A DNA stretch of 64,000 nt, from assembly GCF_002749615.1 (NCBI RefSeq), contig NZ_CP024201.1, positions 1,240,001 to 1,304,000 on the forward strand. Reading direction: 5' to 3'. The stretch is from Caulobacter mirabilis. GTDB taxonomy: Bacteria; Pseudomonadota; Alphaproteobacteria; Caulobacterales; Caulobacteraceae. The notes below the pieces were generated by a model. It had not been told where the DNA came from and did no database searches. It saw nothing but the letters and a program-made list of their open reading frames with translations. Shown here piece by piece: positions 56,661 through 64,000 of this stretch. The translations under genes and the position numbers were made by a program. Each line of letters opens with the position of its first letter. Within the stretch, counting starts at the first letter, position 1.

Positions 56661-56710
56661 GGCGCGCGCTCTATCACCGTTCGGACGGAATCGCGAGGGG
56701 GCTGGGAGCC

Positions 56711-57472
56711 CTAGTGCAGCCCGCCGCGGATGACGGTCGGCATTTCCTTCATGATCCCCAGGCGGCGGGCCACCTCGGTGTAGCTCTCTATCACGTCGCC
56801 CAGATCGCGGCGGAAGCGGTCCTTGTCCAGCTTCTCGTTGGTCGCGCTGTCCCACAGGCGGCAGCTGTCGGGGCTGATCTCGTCGGCCAGGATGACCCGG
56901 GCGAAGTCGCCTTCCCAGATGCGTCCGAACTCGACCTTGAAGTCGACCAGGGTGATGCCGACGCCGCCGAACATCCCCGACAGGAAGTCGTTGATGCGCA
57001 GGGTCATGGCCATGATGTCGTCGATCTCCTGGGTCGAGGCCCAGTTGAACGCGGTGATGTGCTCCTCGGCGACCAGCGGATCGCCCAGTTTGTCGTCCTT
57101 GTAGCAGAACTCGATGATCGAGCGGGGGAGGGGCGTGCCCTCGTCGAGGCCCAGGCGCGTGGACAGGCTGCCGGCGGCGATGTTGCGGCAGATCACCTCC
57201 AGCGGGATGATCTCGACTTCCTTGATCAGCTGCTCGCGCAGGTTCAGGCGCTTGATGAAGTGGTTCTGGACGCCGATGGCGCCCAGGCGGGTCATCACGA
57301 ACTCGCTGATACGGTTGTTGATCACGCCCTTGCCTTCGAGGACCGCCTTCTTCTGGGCGTTGAAGGCGGTGGCGTCGTCCTTGAAGTACTGGATCAGGGT
57401 GCCGGGCTCGGGGCCTTCGTAGAGGATCTTGGCCTTGCCTTCGTAGATCTTCTTGCGGCGGGTGGTCATCAT
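56711..57472 (-). CDS. purC: phosphoribosylaminoimidazole-succinocarboxamide synthase
   Basis: Joins CAIR with aspartate (SAICAR synthetase). 253 aa with [20 protein letters not shown] at the N-terminus, [17 protein letters not shown], and [10 protein letters not shown] with [14 protein letters not shown] for substrate and metal binding. ATG is doubled (ATGATG) so the start is 57472 or 57469. It heads purC-purS-purQ and is divergent from the ATP synthase zeta-type gene, a neighbourhood common in alphaproteobacteria. Confidence 0.97.
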   Translation of the reverse strand: MMTTRRKKIYEGKAKILYEGPEPGTLIQYFKDDATAFNAQKKAVLEGKGVINNRISEFVMTRLGAIGVQNHFIKRLNLREQLIKEVEIIPLEVICRNIAAGSLSTRLGLDEGTPLPRSIIEFCYKDDKLGDPLVAEEHITAFNWASTQEIDDIMAMTLRINDFLSGMFGGVGITLVDFKVEFGRIWEGDFARVILADEISPDSCRLWDSATNEKLDKDRFRRDLGDVIESYTEVARRLGIMKEMPTVIRGGLH

Positions 57473-57727
57473 AAGGTCCCCATGGGGGTCTCAACAGCGA
57501 TCAGGGCGGCGATCTGGAATGAAAATAGCGCGCGGGCGGGAGAGCCTGCGCGCGCGTCTCGACTCAGGGGGGCCATCGCTGAAGTCGAGGCGAAACCTAC
57601 CCGAACGGGCGCTGTGGCGCAAACTGGTGACGCCGTCGCGTGTAAACAAGCGGGGATGAGACGAAGCGCGCGATTGCGGCGGCCCTCGCGAGGGGATATC
57701 AGGGCGGCCGCAACGACCGGAGTTTAC

Positions 57728-58045
57728 ATGAGCACGTTCGACGAACGCGAGAAGGGCTTTGAGAAGAAGTTCGCCCTCGACGCCGAGCAAGAGTTCAAGG
57801 CGGCCGCCCGCCGCAACCGCATGCTGGGCGAGTGGGCCGCGGGCCTGATGGGCCTCGAGGCCGTCGAGGAGTACGTGCGCGCTGTCGTGAAGTCGGACTT
57901 CGAGCAGCCGGGCGACGAGGACGTCCTGCGCAAGGTCTTCGGCGACCTGAAGGACGCGGGCGTCTCGGTCACCGAGGGTGAAGTCCGGATGAAGATGGAC
58001 GAACTGCTGGCCCAGGCCCGCGAAGCGATCAAGACCGAGGGCTAG
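57728..58045 (+). CDS. ATP synthase zeta-type inhibitor (DUF1476)
   Basis: 105 aa, predicted to be almost all helical: FDEREKGFEKKFALDAEQEF, RNRMLGEWAAGLMGL and DDEVLRKVF-like GDEDVLRKVFGDL. DUF1476 in Paracoccus denitrificans is the zeta subunit, which blocks reverse ATP hydrolysis by F1 through its N-terminal helix. The N-terminal MSTFDEREKGFEKKFALD here fits that inhibitory part; other alphaproteobacterial copies differ in potency. The 3' end overlaps the convergent permease gene by 17 bp. Confidence 0.9.
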   Translation: MSTFDEREKGFEKKFALDAEQEFKAAARRNRMLGEWAAGLMGLEAVEEYVRAVVKSDFEQPGDEDVLRKVFGDLKDAGVSVTEGEVRMKMDELLAQAREAIKTEG

Positions 58046-59549
58046 GGCCCTCCGTCTCCGCCGCGGACGGTTCCGGCGGCGACCCCTCCGAGGACATCGC
58101 AAACGCCTCTTCCGGCGAAAGCACCAGCTTTCGCCGGCTGACGGCCGTGAACCAGGCGATGGCGGCGGCGAACCAGACCGCCACGCCGATCACCCCCGCG
58201 CGATAGTCGGGCGAGCCCAGCTGGACGCAGACGGTGACCAGGGCGATGGCCAGGGTCAGCACCGCGCCGGCCAGGCCCAGGGGGCTGCGGAACGGCCGCT
58301 CGAGCGCCGGCCGCCGGCGCCGAAGCAGGATGAACGACACCGCCTGCAGGCCATAGGACAGCATGGCCCCGAACACGGCCATGTTCAGCAGGAAGCCGCC
58401 GATCACCCGTTCGCCGCGCTCGGCGCCCAGCGCGTACCAGACCACGGTCAGGACCAGCAGACCCACGACCGCGCCGGCGATCAGCGCCCGGTCGGGCGTC
58501 TGGCGCCTGGGATGGGTCACCGACAGGCCGCGCGGGAAGTAGCCCGCCCGCGACAGCGAGAAGATCCGGCGGCTGTAGGCGTACATGATGGCGTGGAAGC
58601 TGGCCGCCAGACCGGCGAGCGCGATGAAGGCCAGGATCCGGCCGCCGCCCTCGCCGAGAATCGACCGGAAGCCCTCCAGCAACGGCTCGGAGGAGTCCGC
58701 CAGGGCGTAGGCGCCCGGCGGGATGGCGGCGTTCAGCCAGATCACCATGCCGGCCGAGACGATCAGCGCTCCGACGCCCAGCAGCAGGCTGCGCGGCAGG
58801 TCGCGCCGCGGCGCCGTCGATTCTTCGGCGGCCAGCGGCAGCTGCTCGATGGCGAGGAACAGCCAGACCGCGAACGGCAGCTGGAGCAGCACGCCCTGCC
58901 AGCCGGCCGGCAGCAGGGGGCCGTGGCCGTCGGGCAGCCATTCGCCGCCAGGGGCGACGTCCAGGGCGTAGCGGTGCAGCTCGACCAGCGGCGCGGCGCA
59001 GGCCCAGAAGATGCTCAGGCAGCCGACCGCCAGCAGGGTGATGAACACCGCGACGCCGAACGAGACCGCGACCCCGGCGGCGTTGATTCCCACGAACAGG
59101 CCGTAGGCCGCCAGCCAGTAGAGCGGTTGCAGCGCCGGGGAGGTGTCGAAGACGCCGCCGAGATAGCCGCCCATGAAGAAGCAGATCACGGCCGCCGCCA
59201 GGACATACTCGACCGTCTCGCACAGCCCGGTCAGGAACCCGCCCCAGGGACCCATGGCCGCCCGGGCGAATCCGTAGGCTCCGCCGGTCTGCGGCAGGGC
59301 GGCGGCCATCTCGGCGATCGAGGAGGTCAGGCCCAGGTACATGACGGCGATGATGGCCGCGGCGATCATCAGACCGCCCCAGCCGCCGGTCGCGAGGCCC
59401 ATGTTCCAGCCCGAGAACTGTCCGGAGATCACGGCGCCGACGCCCAGCGCCCAGAGCGACAGCAGGCCCGCATGCGGTCTCAGCCGACGCCGCTCGAAAT
59501 AGGCGGCGTCCACCGGCTCGTACCGCACCCCGGACGGTCCATCGCTCAT
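58029..59549 (-). CDS. APC-family amino acid/ethanolamine permease
   Basis: 506 aa from ATG 59549 (MSDGPSGVRYEPVDAAYFER), about 12 TM helices. The first helix has LSLWALGVGAVISGQFSGWN, the APC consensus G-rich helix 1; EMAAALPQTGGAYGFARAAM and PWGGFLTGLCETVEYVLAAA are also family-typical and closest, as far as I can judge, to the ethanolamine permease (EutP/Eat) group. The C-terminus is a long cytoplasmic tail rich in Ser/Pro/Glu. No ethanolamine catabolic genes lie near, so the substrate is uncertain. Confidence 0.85.
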   Translation of the reverse strand: MSDGPSGVRYEPVDAAYFERRRLRPHAGLLSLWALGVGAVISGQFSGWNMGLATGGWGGLMIAAAIIAVMYLGLTSSIAEMAAALPQTGGAYGFARAAMGPWGGFLTGLCETVEYVLAAAVICFFMGGYLGGVFDTSPALQPLYWLAAYGLFVGINAAGVAVSFGVAVFITLLAVGCLSIFWACAAPLVELHRYALDVAPGGEWLPDGHGPLLPAGWQGVLLQLPFAVWLFLAIEQLPLAAEESTAPRRDLPRSLLLGVGALIVSAGMVIWLNAAIPPGAYALADSSEPLLEGFRSILGEGGGRILAFIALAGLAASFHAIMYAYSRRIFSLSRAGYFPRGLSVTHPRRQTPDRALIAGAVVGLLVLTVVWYALGAERGERVIGGFLLNMAVFGAMLSYGLQAVSFILLRRRRPALERPFRSPLGLAGAVLTLAIALVTVCVQLGSPDYRAGVIGVAVWFAAAIAWFTAVSRRKLVLSPEEAFAMSSEGSPPEPSAAETEGPSPRS

Positions 59550-59617
59550 TGCCTGCCCCCGCGAGACGCCGGGAAGGTGGCACAAGATTCGCGGGCGAGC
59601 GAGATGGGGGTTTCAGG

Positions 59618-59698
59618 GGGGCATGCTCCGAAGGTGCGTGTCCCCGATCGCCGGAGAGCACGGGGACACGTACGCGCCGGCGGCGCGAACATGTCCCC
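59618..59698. repeat. GGGGACA hairpin pair (family 1)
   Basis: Units 59618-59645 (one A to C change near the left end: GGGGCATGCTCCGAAGG) and 59662-59698. Its right edge touches the last base of the bioD stop codon. The central ATGCTCCGAAGGTGCGTG is identical to that of the 54247 copy. Confidence 0.84.
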
Positions 59699-60369
59699 TA
59701 CGCCAGCAGCAGCGCCGCCAGGTCGTCGGCCTGCCAGCGTCCGGCGCGATCGGCGGCCAGCAGCGGCGTTCCGCCCAGGAAGCGGCCCATGTCGGCGACG
59801 CTTTCGACGAAGTCGGGCGCCGGGGGCGGGCTTTCGCTGGCGACCACGGCGGCGACGGTCAGAACGCGGGCGTGCAGGACCTCGTAGGCGGTCAGCATAT
59901 GGCTGATCCCGCCCAGGTAGGTCCCGCCGACCAGGATCGTCGGCACGCCCAGCGCCGCCATCAGGTCCAGGCCGGTCTCGCGGTCGGTCAGCGGCGACAT
60001 CAGCCCGCCCACGCCCTCGATCAGCAGGACCTCGGCCGGCTCCGCCGCGATCCGCGCCTGGCAGAGGTCGACGAAGGTCGCCAGCTCCAGGGCCACGCCC
60101 TCGCGCCGCGCGGCGGCCGGCGGCGACAGCGGCTCGGCGAAGCGCAGCGGGCAGATCTCGTGGATCGCCTCCGGTGTCGGGGCGATGTCCAGGGCGGCCA
60201 GCAAGCGGCCGGCGTCGCTCTCTTCCGGATGGGCGGGGTCGTAGCCGCTGGCCACGGGCTTCAACACGGCGACGGTCTTCCCGGCCCGGCGCAGGGCGCG
60301 GACGAGCAGGGCGGTGACATGGGTCTTGCCGACGTCGGTGCCGCCGCCGGCGACGAAGAAGGTCCGCAT
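59698..60369 (-). CDS. bioD: dethiobiotin synthetase
   Basis: ATP-dependent ring closure of DAPA to dethiobiotin. 223 aa from ATG 60369, which overlaps the bioF stop as TGATG; a GTG one codon earlier is also possible. The P-loop is VAGGGTDVGKTHVTA at the N-terminus, followed by LKPVASGYDP and LLIEGVGGLMSPL, which bind substrate and metal. It is translated together with bioF. Confidence 0.95.
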   Translation of the reverse strand: MRTFFVAGGGTDVGKTHVTALLVRALRRAGKTVAVLKPVASGYDPAHPEESDAGRLLAALDIAPTPEAIHEICPLRFAEPLSPPAAARREGVALELATFVDLCQARIAAEPAEVLLIEGVGGLMSPLTDRETGLDLMAALGVPTILVGGTYLGGISHMLTAYEVLHARVLTVAAVVASESPPPAPDFVESVADMGRFLGGTPLLAADRAGRWQADDLAALLLA

Positions 60370-61529
60370 CACGCCGCCGCCTTCGCCAGCAGCGCGCGCA
60401 CGGCGTCGGCCAGGCGCAGGACGTCGGCGTCGCTATGCAGGGCGCTGAAGGTGAAGCGCAGGCGGGCGGTTCCGGCCGGCACCGTCGGCGGACGGATGGC
60501 CACGACCATGAAGCCCATGGCCTCCAGCGCGCGCATGGCGGTCAGCGCCGCCTCGGCCGGGCCGAACAGCACCGGGACGATCGGGCTCTCGGCCGGCGGC
60601 AGGCCCAGGGCCGCGGTGAACAGCCGCGCCTTGCGCACCGGCTCGCCGACGAGGACGGAGTCGCTTTCGATCAGGTCCAGGGCGGCGATCGCGGCGGCGG
60701 CGTTGGCCGGCGGCAGGCCGGTCGAGTAGACCACCGTCCGGGCCCGGGTCTTGATGAAGTCGATGACGGGCTTGTTGGCGCACAGATAGCCGCCGTAGCC
60801 GCCGATCGCCTTGGACAGGGTCCCCATCTGCAGCGGCGGCTTGGCCGTCGCCTCGAAGGCGTAGGACGAGCCGCGCCCGCCGCCGACCACCCCGACGCCA
60901 TGGGCGTCGTCGGTCATCAGCCAGGCGTCATGCGCCGCGCACAGGGGGACCATCCGGTCCAGCGGCGCCAGGTCGCCGTCCATCGAGAACACCCCGTCGG
61001 TCACCACCAGCACATGGCGGTAGGCGGCGCGCGTCTCGGCCAGCAACTCGGCCAGATGGTCGACGTCGTTGTGGCGGAACATGACCACGTCCGCCGGCGA
61101 CAGCTGCGATCCGGCCCACAGGCAGGCGTGGGCCAGTTCGTCGACCAGGATCAGGTCGCCTTCGCCGGTCAGGGTCGGGATGATCCCGGTGTTGGCCAGA
61201 TAGCCCGAGCCGAACACGCAGGCGGCCTCCGCGCCCTTCAGACGGGCGAGGCGGGTCTCCAGATCCTCGATCAGCGGGTTGTCGCCGGTGACCAGCCGCG
61301 AGGCGCCCGAGCCGGTCCCCCAGCGGGCCAGGGCGTCGGCGGCGGCGGCCTTGACCCGCGGATGATGCGACAGGCCCAGGTAGTCGTTGCAGGAGAAGCT
61401 GATCAGCGTCTTGCCGCCGCGCTCGACATGCACTCCGTCGGTCCGGCCGGTCGGGACCAGGGTCCGCTTCAGGCTCTTGGCCTCCAGCGCCGCGAGCTTG
61501 CCGCCGGCGAAGGCGTCCAGGCTGTCCAT
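60369..61529 (-). CDS. bioF: 8-amino-7-oxononanoate synthase
   Basis: PLP enzyme joining pimeloyl thioester with alanine, first step of the biotin ring assembly. 386 aa, with the substrate-binding [16 protein letters not shown] and [13 protein letters not shown], the PLP-ring residues [11 protein letters not shown], and the Schiff-base Lys240 in [15 protein letters not shown]. Its stop overlaps the start of bioD. It is divergent from bioA across 75 bp, the same general plan as in many bio operons. Confidence 0.96.
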   Translation of the reverse strand: MDSLDAFAGGKLAALEAKSLKRTLVPTGRTDGVHVERGGKTLISFSCNDYLGLSHHPRVKAAAADALARWGTGSGASRLVTGDNPLIEDLETRLARLKGAEAACVFGSGYLANTGIIPTLTGEGDLILVDELAHACLWAGSQLSPADVVMFRHNDVDHLAELLAETRAAYRHVLVVTDGVFSMDGDLAPLDRMVPLCAAHDAWLMTDDAHGVGVVGGGRGSSYAFEATAKPPLQMGTLSKAIGGYGGYLCANKPVIDFIKTRARTVVYSTGLPPANAAAAIAALDLIESDSVLVGEPVRKARLFTAALGLPPAESPIVPVLFGPAEAALTAMRALEAMGFMVVAIRPPTVPAGTARLRFTFSALHSDADVLRLADAVRALLAKAAA

Positions 61530-61604
61530 GCCGCTTGTCTCCCTTGCGCGGGCTCGGCATAGGCAACCACGCCGCCGAGGGCAAACTGAAAGGGCGCTTC
61601 AGAT

Positions 61605-62867
61605 ATGTCGGAACCCGACTGGCTGGTCGAAGGCCGCCCGCACCTCTGGCGGCCCTACTGCCAGATGAAGACCGCCAACCCGGCCCTGCCGGTGGTCGCC
61701 ACCCGGGCCGCGCGGCTGGTGCTGGACGACGGGCGCGAGCTGGTCGACGGCATCGCCAGCTGGTGGACGGCCTGCTGGGGCTACAACCATCCGCACATCG
61801 CCGCCGCCGTCGAGGCCCAGCTGCGGACCATGCCCCACGTGATGTTCGGCGGGCTGAGCCACGAACCGGCCAACCGTCTGGCGACACGGCTGGCGAAGCT
61901 GCTGCCGGGCGATCTTGACCATGTCTTCCTGGCCGAGTCCGGCTCGGTCTCGGTCGAGATCGCCATGAAGATGGCGCTGCAGTTCCACATCAATCGGGGC
62001 GTGAAGGGGCGGACGCGCTTCCTGGCCTTCCGCGGCGGCTATCACGGCGACACCCTGGCCACGATGACCGTCTGCGACCCCGACGAGGGGATGCACAGCC
62101 TGTTCGCCGGGGCCATGCCGCAGCAGCTGATCGGGGATCTCCCACGCGATGCGGACAGCACGGCGGCGCTGGAAGCCCTGGTCGCCGCCCATGCGCACGA
62201 GCTGGCCGCCATCATCGTCGAGCCGCTGGTCCAGGGGGCGGGCGGCATGCTGTTCCATCCGCCGGAGGTGCTGCGGACCCTGCGCCGGATCGCCGACGAC
62301 CATGGCCTGCTGCTGATCCTGGACGAGATCTTCACCGGCTTCGGCCGCACGGGGACGATGTTCGCCATGGAGCAGGCCGGGATCGTCCCAGACGTGGCGA
62401 CCCTGTCCAAGGCCCTGACCGGCGGAACCATGCCGCTGTCGGCCGCGGTCGCCCGGCGGCCGGTCTTCGAGGCCTTCTGGAGCGACGACGCCGGCGCCGC
62501 CCTGATGCACGGCCCGACCTACATGGCCCATGCCCTGGCCTGCGCGGCCGCCAACGCCTCGCTGGACCTGTTCGAGGGCGGCGGCTGGCGGGACCAGGTC
62601 GCCCGCGTCTCGGCCGGGCTGGAGGCGGGGCTGGGGCCCTGCCGCGAGATGAAGGGCGTCCGCGACGTCCGGGTGCTGGGCGCGATCGGCGTGGTCGAGC
62701 TGGAGCGGGTCGACGACCTCGAGGCCCTGCGCCGGGCCTTCCTGGCTCACCACGTCTGGGTGCGGCCGCTGGGCCGCGTGGTCTACCTGACCCCGTCCTT
62801 TACGATTTCCGACGCGGATCTGGCGCAGCTGACCGGCGCGGTGCGGGCGGTGGTGGCGGGGCTCTAG
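61605..62867 (+). CDS. bioA: adenosylmethionine-8-amino-7-oxononanoate aminotransferase
   Basis: Makes DAPA from KAPA using SAM as amino donor. 420 aa, class III PLP aminotransferase with the BioA features RPHLWRPYCQMKT, DGIASWWTACWGYNHP (Trp pair near 53-54), GYHGDTLATMTVCDP and the Schiff-base Lys269 in ATLSKALTGGTMPLS. LDEIFTGFGRTGTMF supplies the Asp that contacts the PLP ring nitrogen. It is divergent from bioFD; bioB is not in this window. Its stop codon is the first base of a repeat. Confidence 0.96.
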   Translation: MSEPDWLVEGRPHLWRPYCQMKTANPALPVVATRAARLVLDDGRELVDGIASWWTACWGYNHPHIAAAVEAQLRTMPHVMFGGLSHEPANRLATRLAKLLPGDLDHVFLAESGSVSVEIAMKMALQFHINRGVKGRTRFLAFRGGYHGDTLATMTVCDPDEGMHSLFAGAMPQQLIGDLPRDADSTAALEALVAAHAHELAAIIVEPLVQGAGGMLFHPPEVLRTLRRIADDHGLLLILDEIFTGFGRTGTMFAMEQAGIVPDVATLSKALTGGTMPLSAAVARRPVFEAFWSDDAGAALMHGPTYMAHALACAAANASLDLFEGGGWRDQVARVSAGLEAGLGPCREMKGVRDVRVLGAIGVVELERVDDLEALRRAFLAHHVWVRPLGRVVYLTPSFTISDADLAQLTGAVRAVVAGL

Positions 62868-62944
62868 GGGACAGGCTCCCGCAGGGTGCGTGTCCCGTAG
62901 GCGGTCGAGGCGGGGACACGCACCGCGTCGCGGAGCATGTCCCC
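62867..62944. repeat. GGGGACA hairpin pair (family 1)
   Basis: Units 62867-62896 and 62912-62944. It begins on the last base of the bioA TAG and ends 6 bp before the stop of the convergent OmpA-domain gene, so it fills this gap almost exactly. Confidence 0.85.
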
Positions 62945-62950
62945 GGTCGG

Positions 62951-64000
62951 TTACGGCCGGCCGATGTCCACGCGGCGGGCCTCGGCGTCCTTGGTCCCGG
63001 CGGCGCCGGTCTCGACGGTCGCGGGCGGGCGCATCTCGATGTCGGCCAGCGGCACGCCGGCCTTCACCAGGGCGTCGCGGACCGCCTTGGCGCGGTTCTT
63101 GGCCAGCTCCTGGTTCTGGGCGAGGTTGCCGGTGCGATCGGTGTAGGCGGTGACGGTCGCCTTGCCGCCGCCCTCGGCCTTGAGCGCGCCCGCGGCGGCC
63201 TCGATGGTCTTGCCGCCGTCGGCGGAGATCGCCGCCGAGCCGGTGGCGAAGAAGACCTTGGCCGGGAAGCCGGCGGCCGCCGCCGCGGCGTCCGCGGTTC
63301 CGGCGGCTGCCCCGGCCGCGCCGGCCGCCCCCGCGACGCCGGCGGCCGTCGCATCGGCGGTCGCCGACGGAGCCGTCGCATCCGGGACCGCGGGCGCAGC
63401 GGCTTCGGCCGGAGGCGCGGTTTCCGTCGTCGCCGTCTGCCCTCCGGGGTTGCGGCCGGCCAGCAGCCACCACAGCAGCGCCAGCAGCGCCAGGCCCAGC
63501 AACAGCCACAGCAGCCAGCGCATGCCGCCGCCCGGCGCAGCGGTCGCGGCCGCGGCCGCTCCGCCAGCGGCGGCGCCGGCCGGACGGGCGCTGAAGGCCT
63601 GCACCGTCGACGCGGCTTCAGGCGGCGGCGCGGCCGGGGCGGCCGGGGCAGGTTTGGGCTCCGGCTCGCCGATCGAGGCGGCCGCCGCGGCGACGGCCCC
63701 CGCGGCTCCGGCCACGCCGGCCGCGGCGCCGGCGGCGAGGCCCAGGCCACCGGCCGGATTATCCACGCCGCCGAAGACCGACAGCTTCCGATAGGCCTCG
63801 GCCAGCAGATAGTAGACGGTGACGCGGTTCTTGGTCCGGTCGGCCTTCATCCGCTCGCCGACGGCGGCGATGGCGACATCGAGATCGGCGTCGGAGTCGG
63901 TCAGGCCGAGCTTCTTCTTCAGGAAGTTCTCGCGGACCCGGTCGGTCTCGGTCTTGTCGCTGAACGAGACCAGCGAGGAGTCGCGGTTTCGCAGAGCGAT
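62951..64000 (-). CDS. DUF2853-OmpA fusion protein (5' end beyond the window)
   Basis: The minus-strand frame is open from the stop at 62951 to the window edge, at least 349 codons; an internal ATG at 63850 is not the start. The visible N-terminal part (about 80 codons, with VSFSDKTETDRVRENFLKKK and KNRVTVYYLLAEAYRKLSVF) is DUF2853. Then a Gly/Ala/Pro-rich stretch, one TM helix (RWLLWLLLGLALLALLWWLL), an Ala-rich linker, and a C-terminal OmpA-like domain (ATGSAAISADG, AKNRAKAVRDALVKAGV, EARRVDI). The OmpA domain would bind peptidoglycan and DUF2853 would face the cytoplasm. Confidence 0.82.
   Translation of the reverse strand: MALRNRDSSLVSFSDKTETDRVRENFLKKKLGLTDSDADLDVAIAAVGERMKADRTKNRVTVYYLLAEAYRKLSVFGGVDNPAGGLGLAAGAAAGVAGAAGAVAAAAASIGEPEPKPAPAAPAAPPPEAASTVQAFSARPAGAAAGGAAAAATAAPGGGMRWLLWLLLGLALLALLWWLLAGRNPGGQTATTETAPPAEAAAPAVPDATAPSATADATAAGVAGAAGAAGAAAGTADAAAAAAGFPAKVFFATGSAAISADGGKTIEAAAGALKAEGGGKATVTAYTDRTGNLAQNQELAKNRAKAVRDALVKAGVPLADIEMRPPATVETGAAGTKDAEARRVDIGRP

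Noticed and set aside
57473-57727. A riboswitch upstream of purC or the zeta gene
   Set aside because: No purine- or ZMP-riboswitch consensus is evident in the 255-bp gap; long GC runs give many unspecific stems.

Overview
The window looks like chromosome of a Caulobacteraceae alphaproteobacterium (Caulobacter or Phenylobacterium type). The evidence is the very high GC (roughly 70% by eye), the long shadow ORFs this produces, and the gene set: a eukaryotic-type NADP isocitrate dehydrogenase, the small separately encoded PurS/PurQ/PurL system, an ATP synthase zeta-type inhibitor (DUF1476) beside purC, a monothiol glutaredoxin-BolA cluster, and a TonB-dependent receptor beside a membrane-bound winged-helix regulator. 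The genus is inferred, not proven. I saw no tRNA, rRNA, CRISPR array, prophage or insertion sequence.

Layout. 0.1-4.5 kb: a membrane LytTR regulator and alaS. 4.7-6.9 kb: an arsenic locus (arsH divergent from arsR-aqpS-arsC) without an arsenite pump. 6.9-11.3 kb: a methyltransferase, a secreted protein, an AraC regulator divergent from an SDR, and asd with a possible leader peptide. 11.3-12 kb: gene-free and repeat-rich. 12-17.8 kb: two VOC proteins, a TonB-dependent receptor divergent from a CadC-like beta-propeller regulator, and a DUF2939 protein. 18-24 kb: icd, a hybrid histidine kinase, a class A beta-lactamase and an rRNA/tRNA SPOUT methyltransferase. 24-32.5 kb: two DUF1254/DUF1214 proteins, a Tat-exported agmatine deiminase-like enzyme, nitronate monooxygenase, and the formaldehyde-detoxification pair frmA and fghA flanking an HTH_42 protein. 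32.5-38.7 kb: two Tat-type putative zinc peptidases, an FAD enzyme, a serine hydrolase, and an operon of a receiver without its phospho-acceptor plus a helical, Hpt-like protein. 39-45.6 kb: an exported dioxygenase-like protein, an ExbD-like protein without its key Asp, rpsD with a clear terminator, a serine hydrolase, small lipoproteins, a thioesterase, and grxD/AKR-like/bolA. 46-50.6 kb: two more serine hydrolases, an M28 peptidase and a CinA-C protein. 50.8-58 kb: the purine cluster (purC-purS-purQ, a HEAT-like protein, purL) with a divergent cyclophilin and the zeta subunit. 58-64 kb: an APC permease, divergent bioFD and bioA, and a DUF2853-OmpA fusion cut by the window edge.

The most striking non-genic content is the density of dispersed palindromic repeats. 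At least four families sit almost only between genes, mostly just after stop codons, and several supply the stop codon or the last codons of a gene. The main one is an inverted pair of GGGGACA...TGTCCCC hairpins at ten places. The most unusual proteins are signalling or enzyme folds that appear to have lost their key residues: the receiver without Asp, the ExbD without Asp, and an aldo/keto reductase fold lacking its whole catalytic tetrad inside the grx-bolA cluster.
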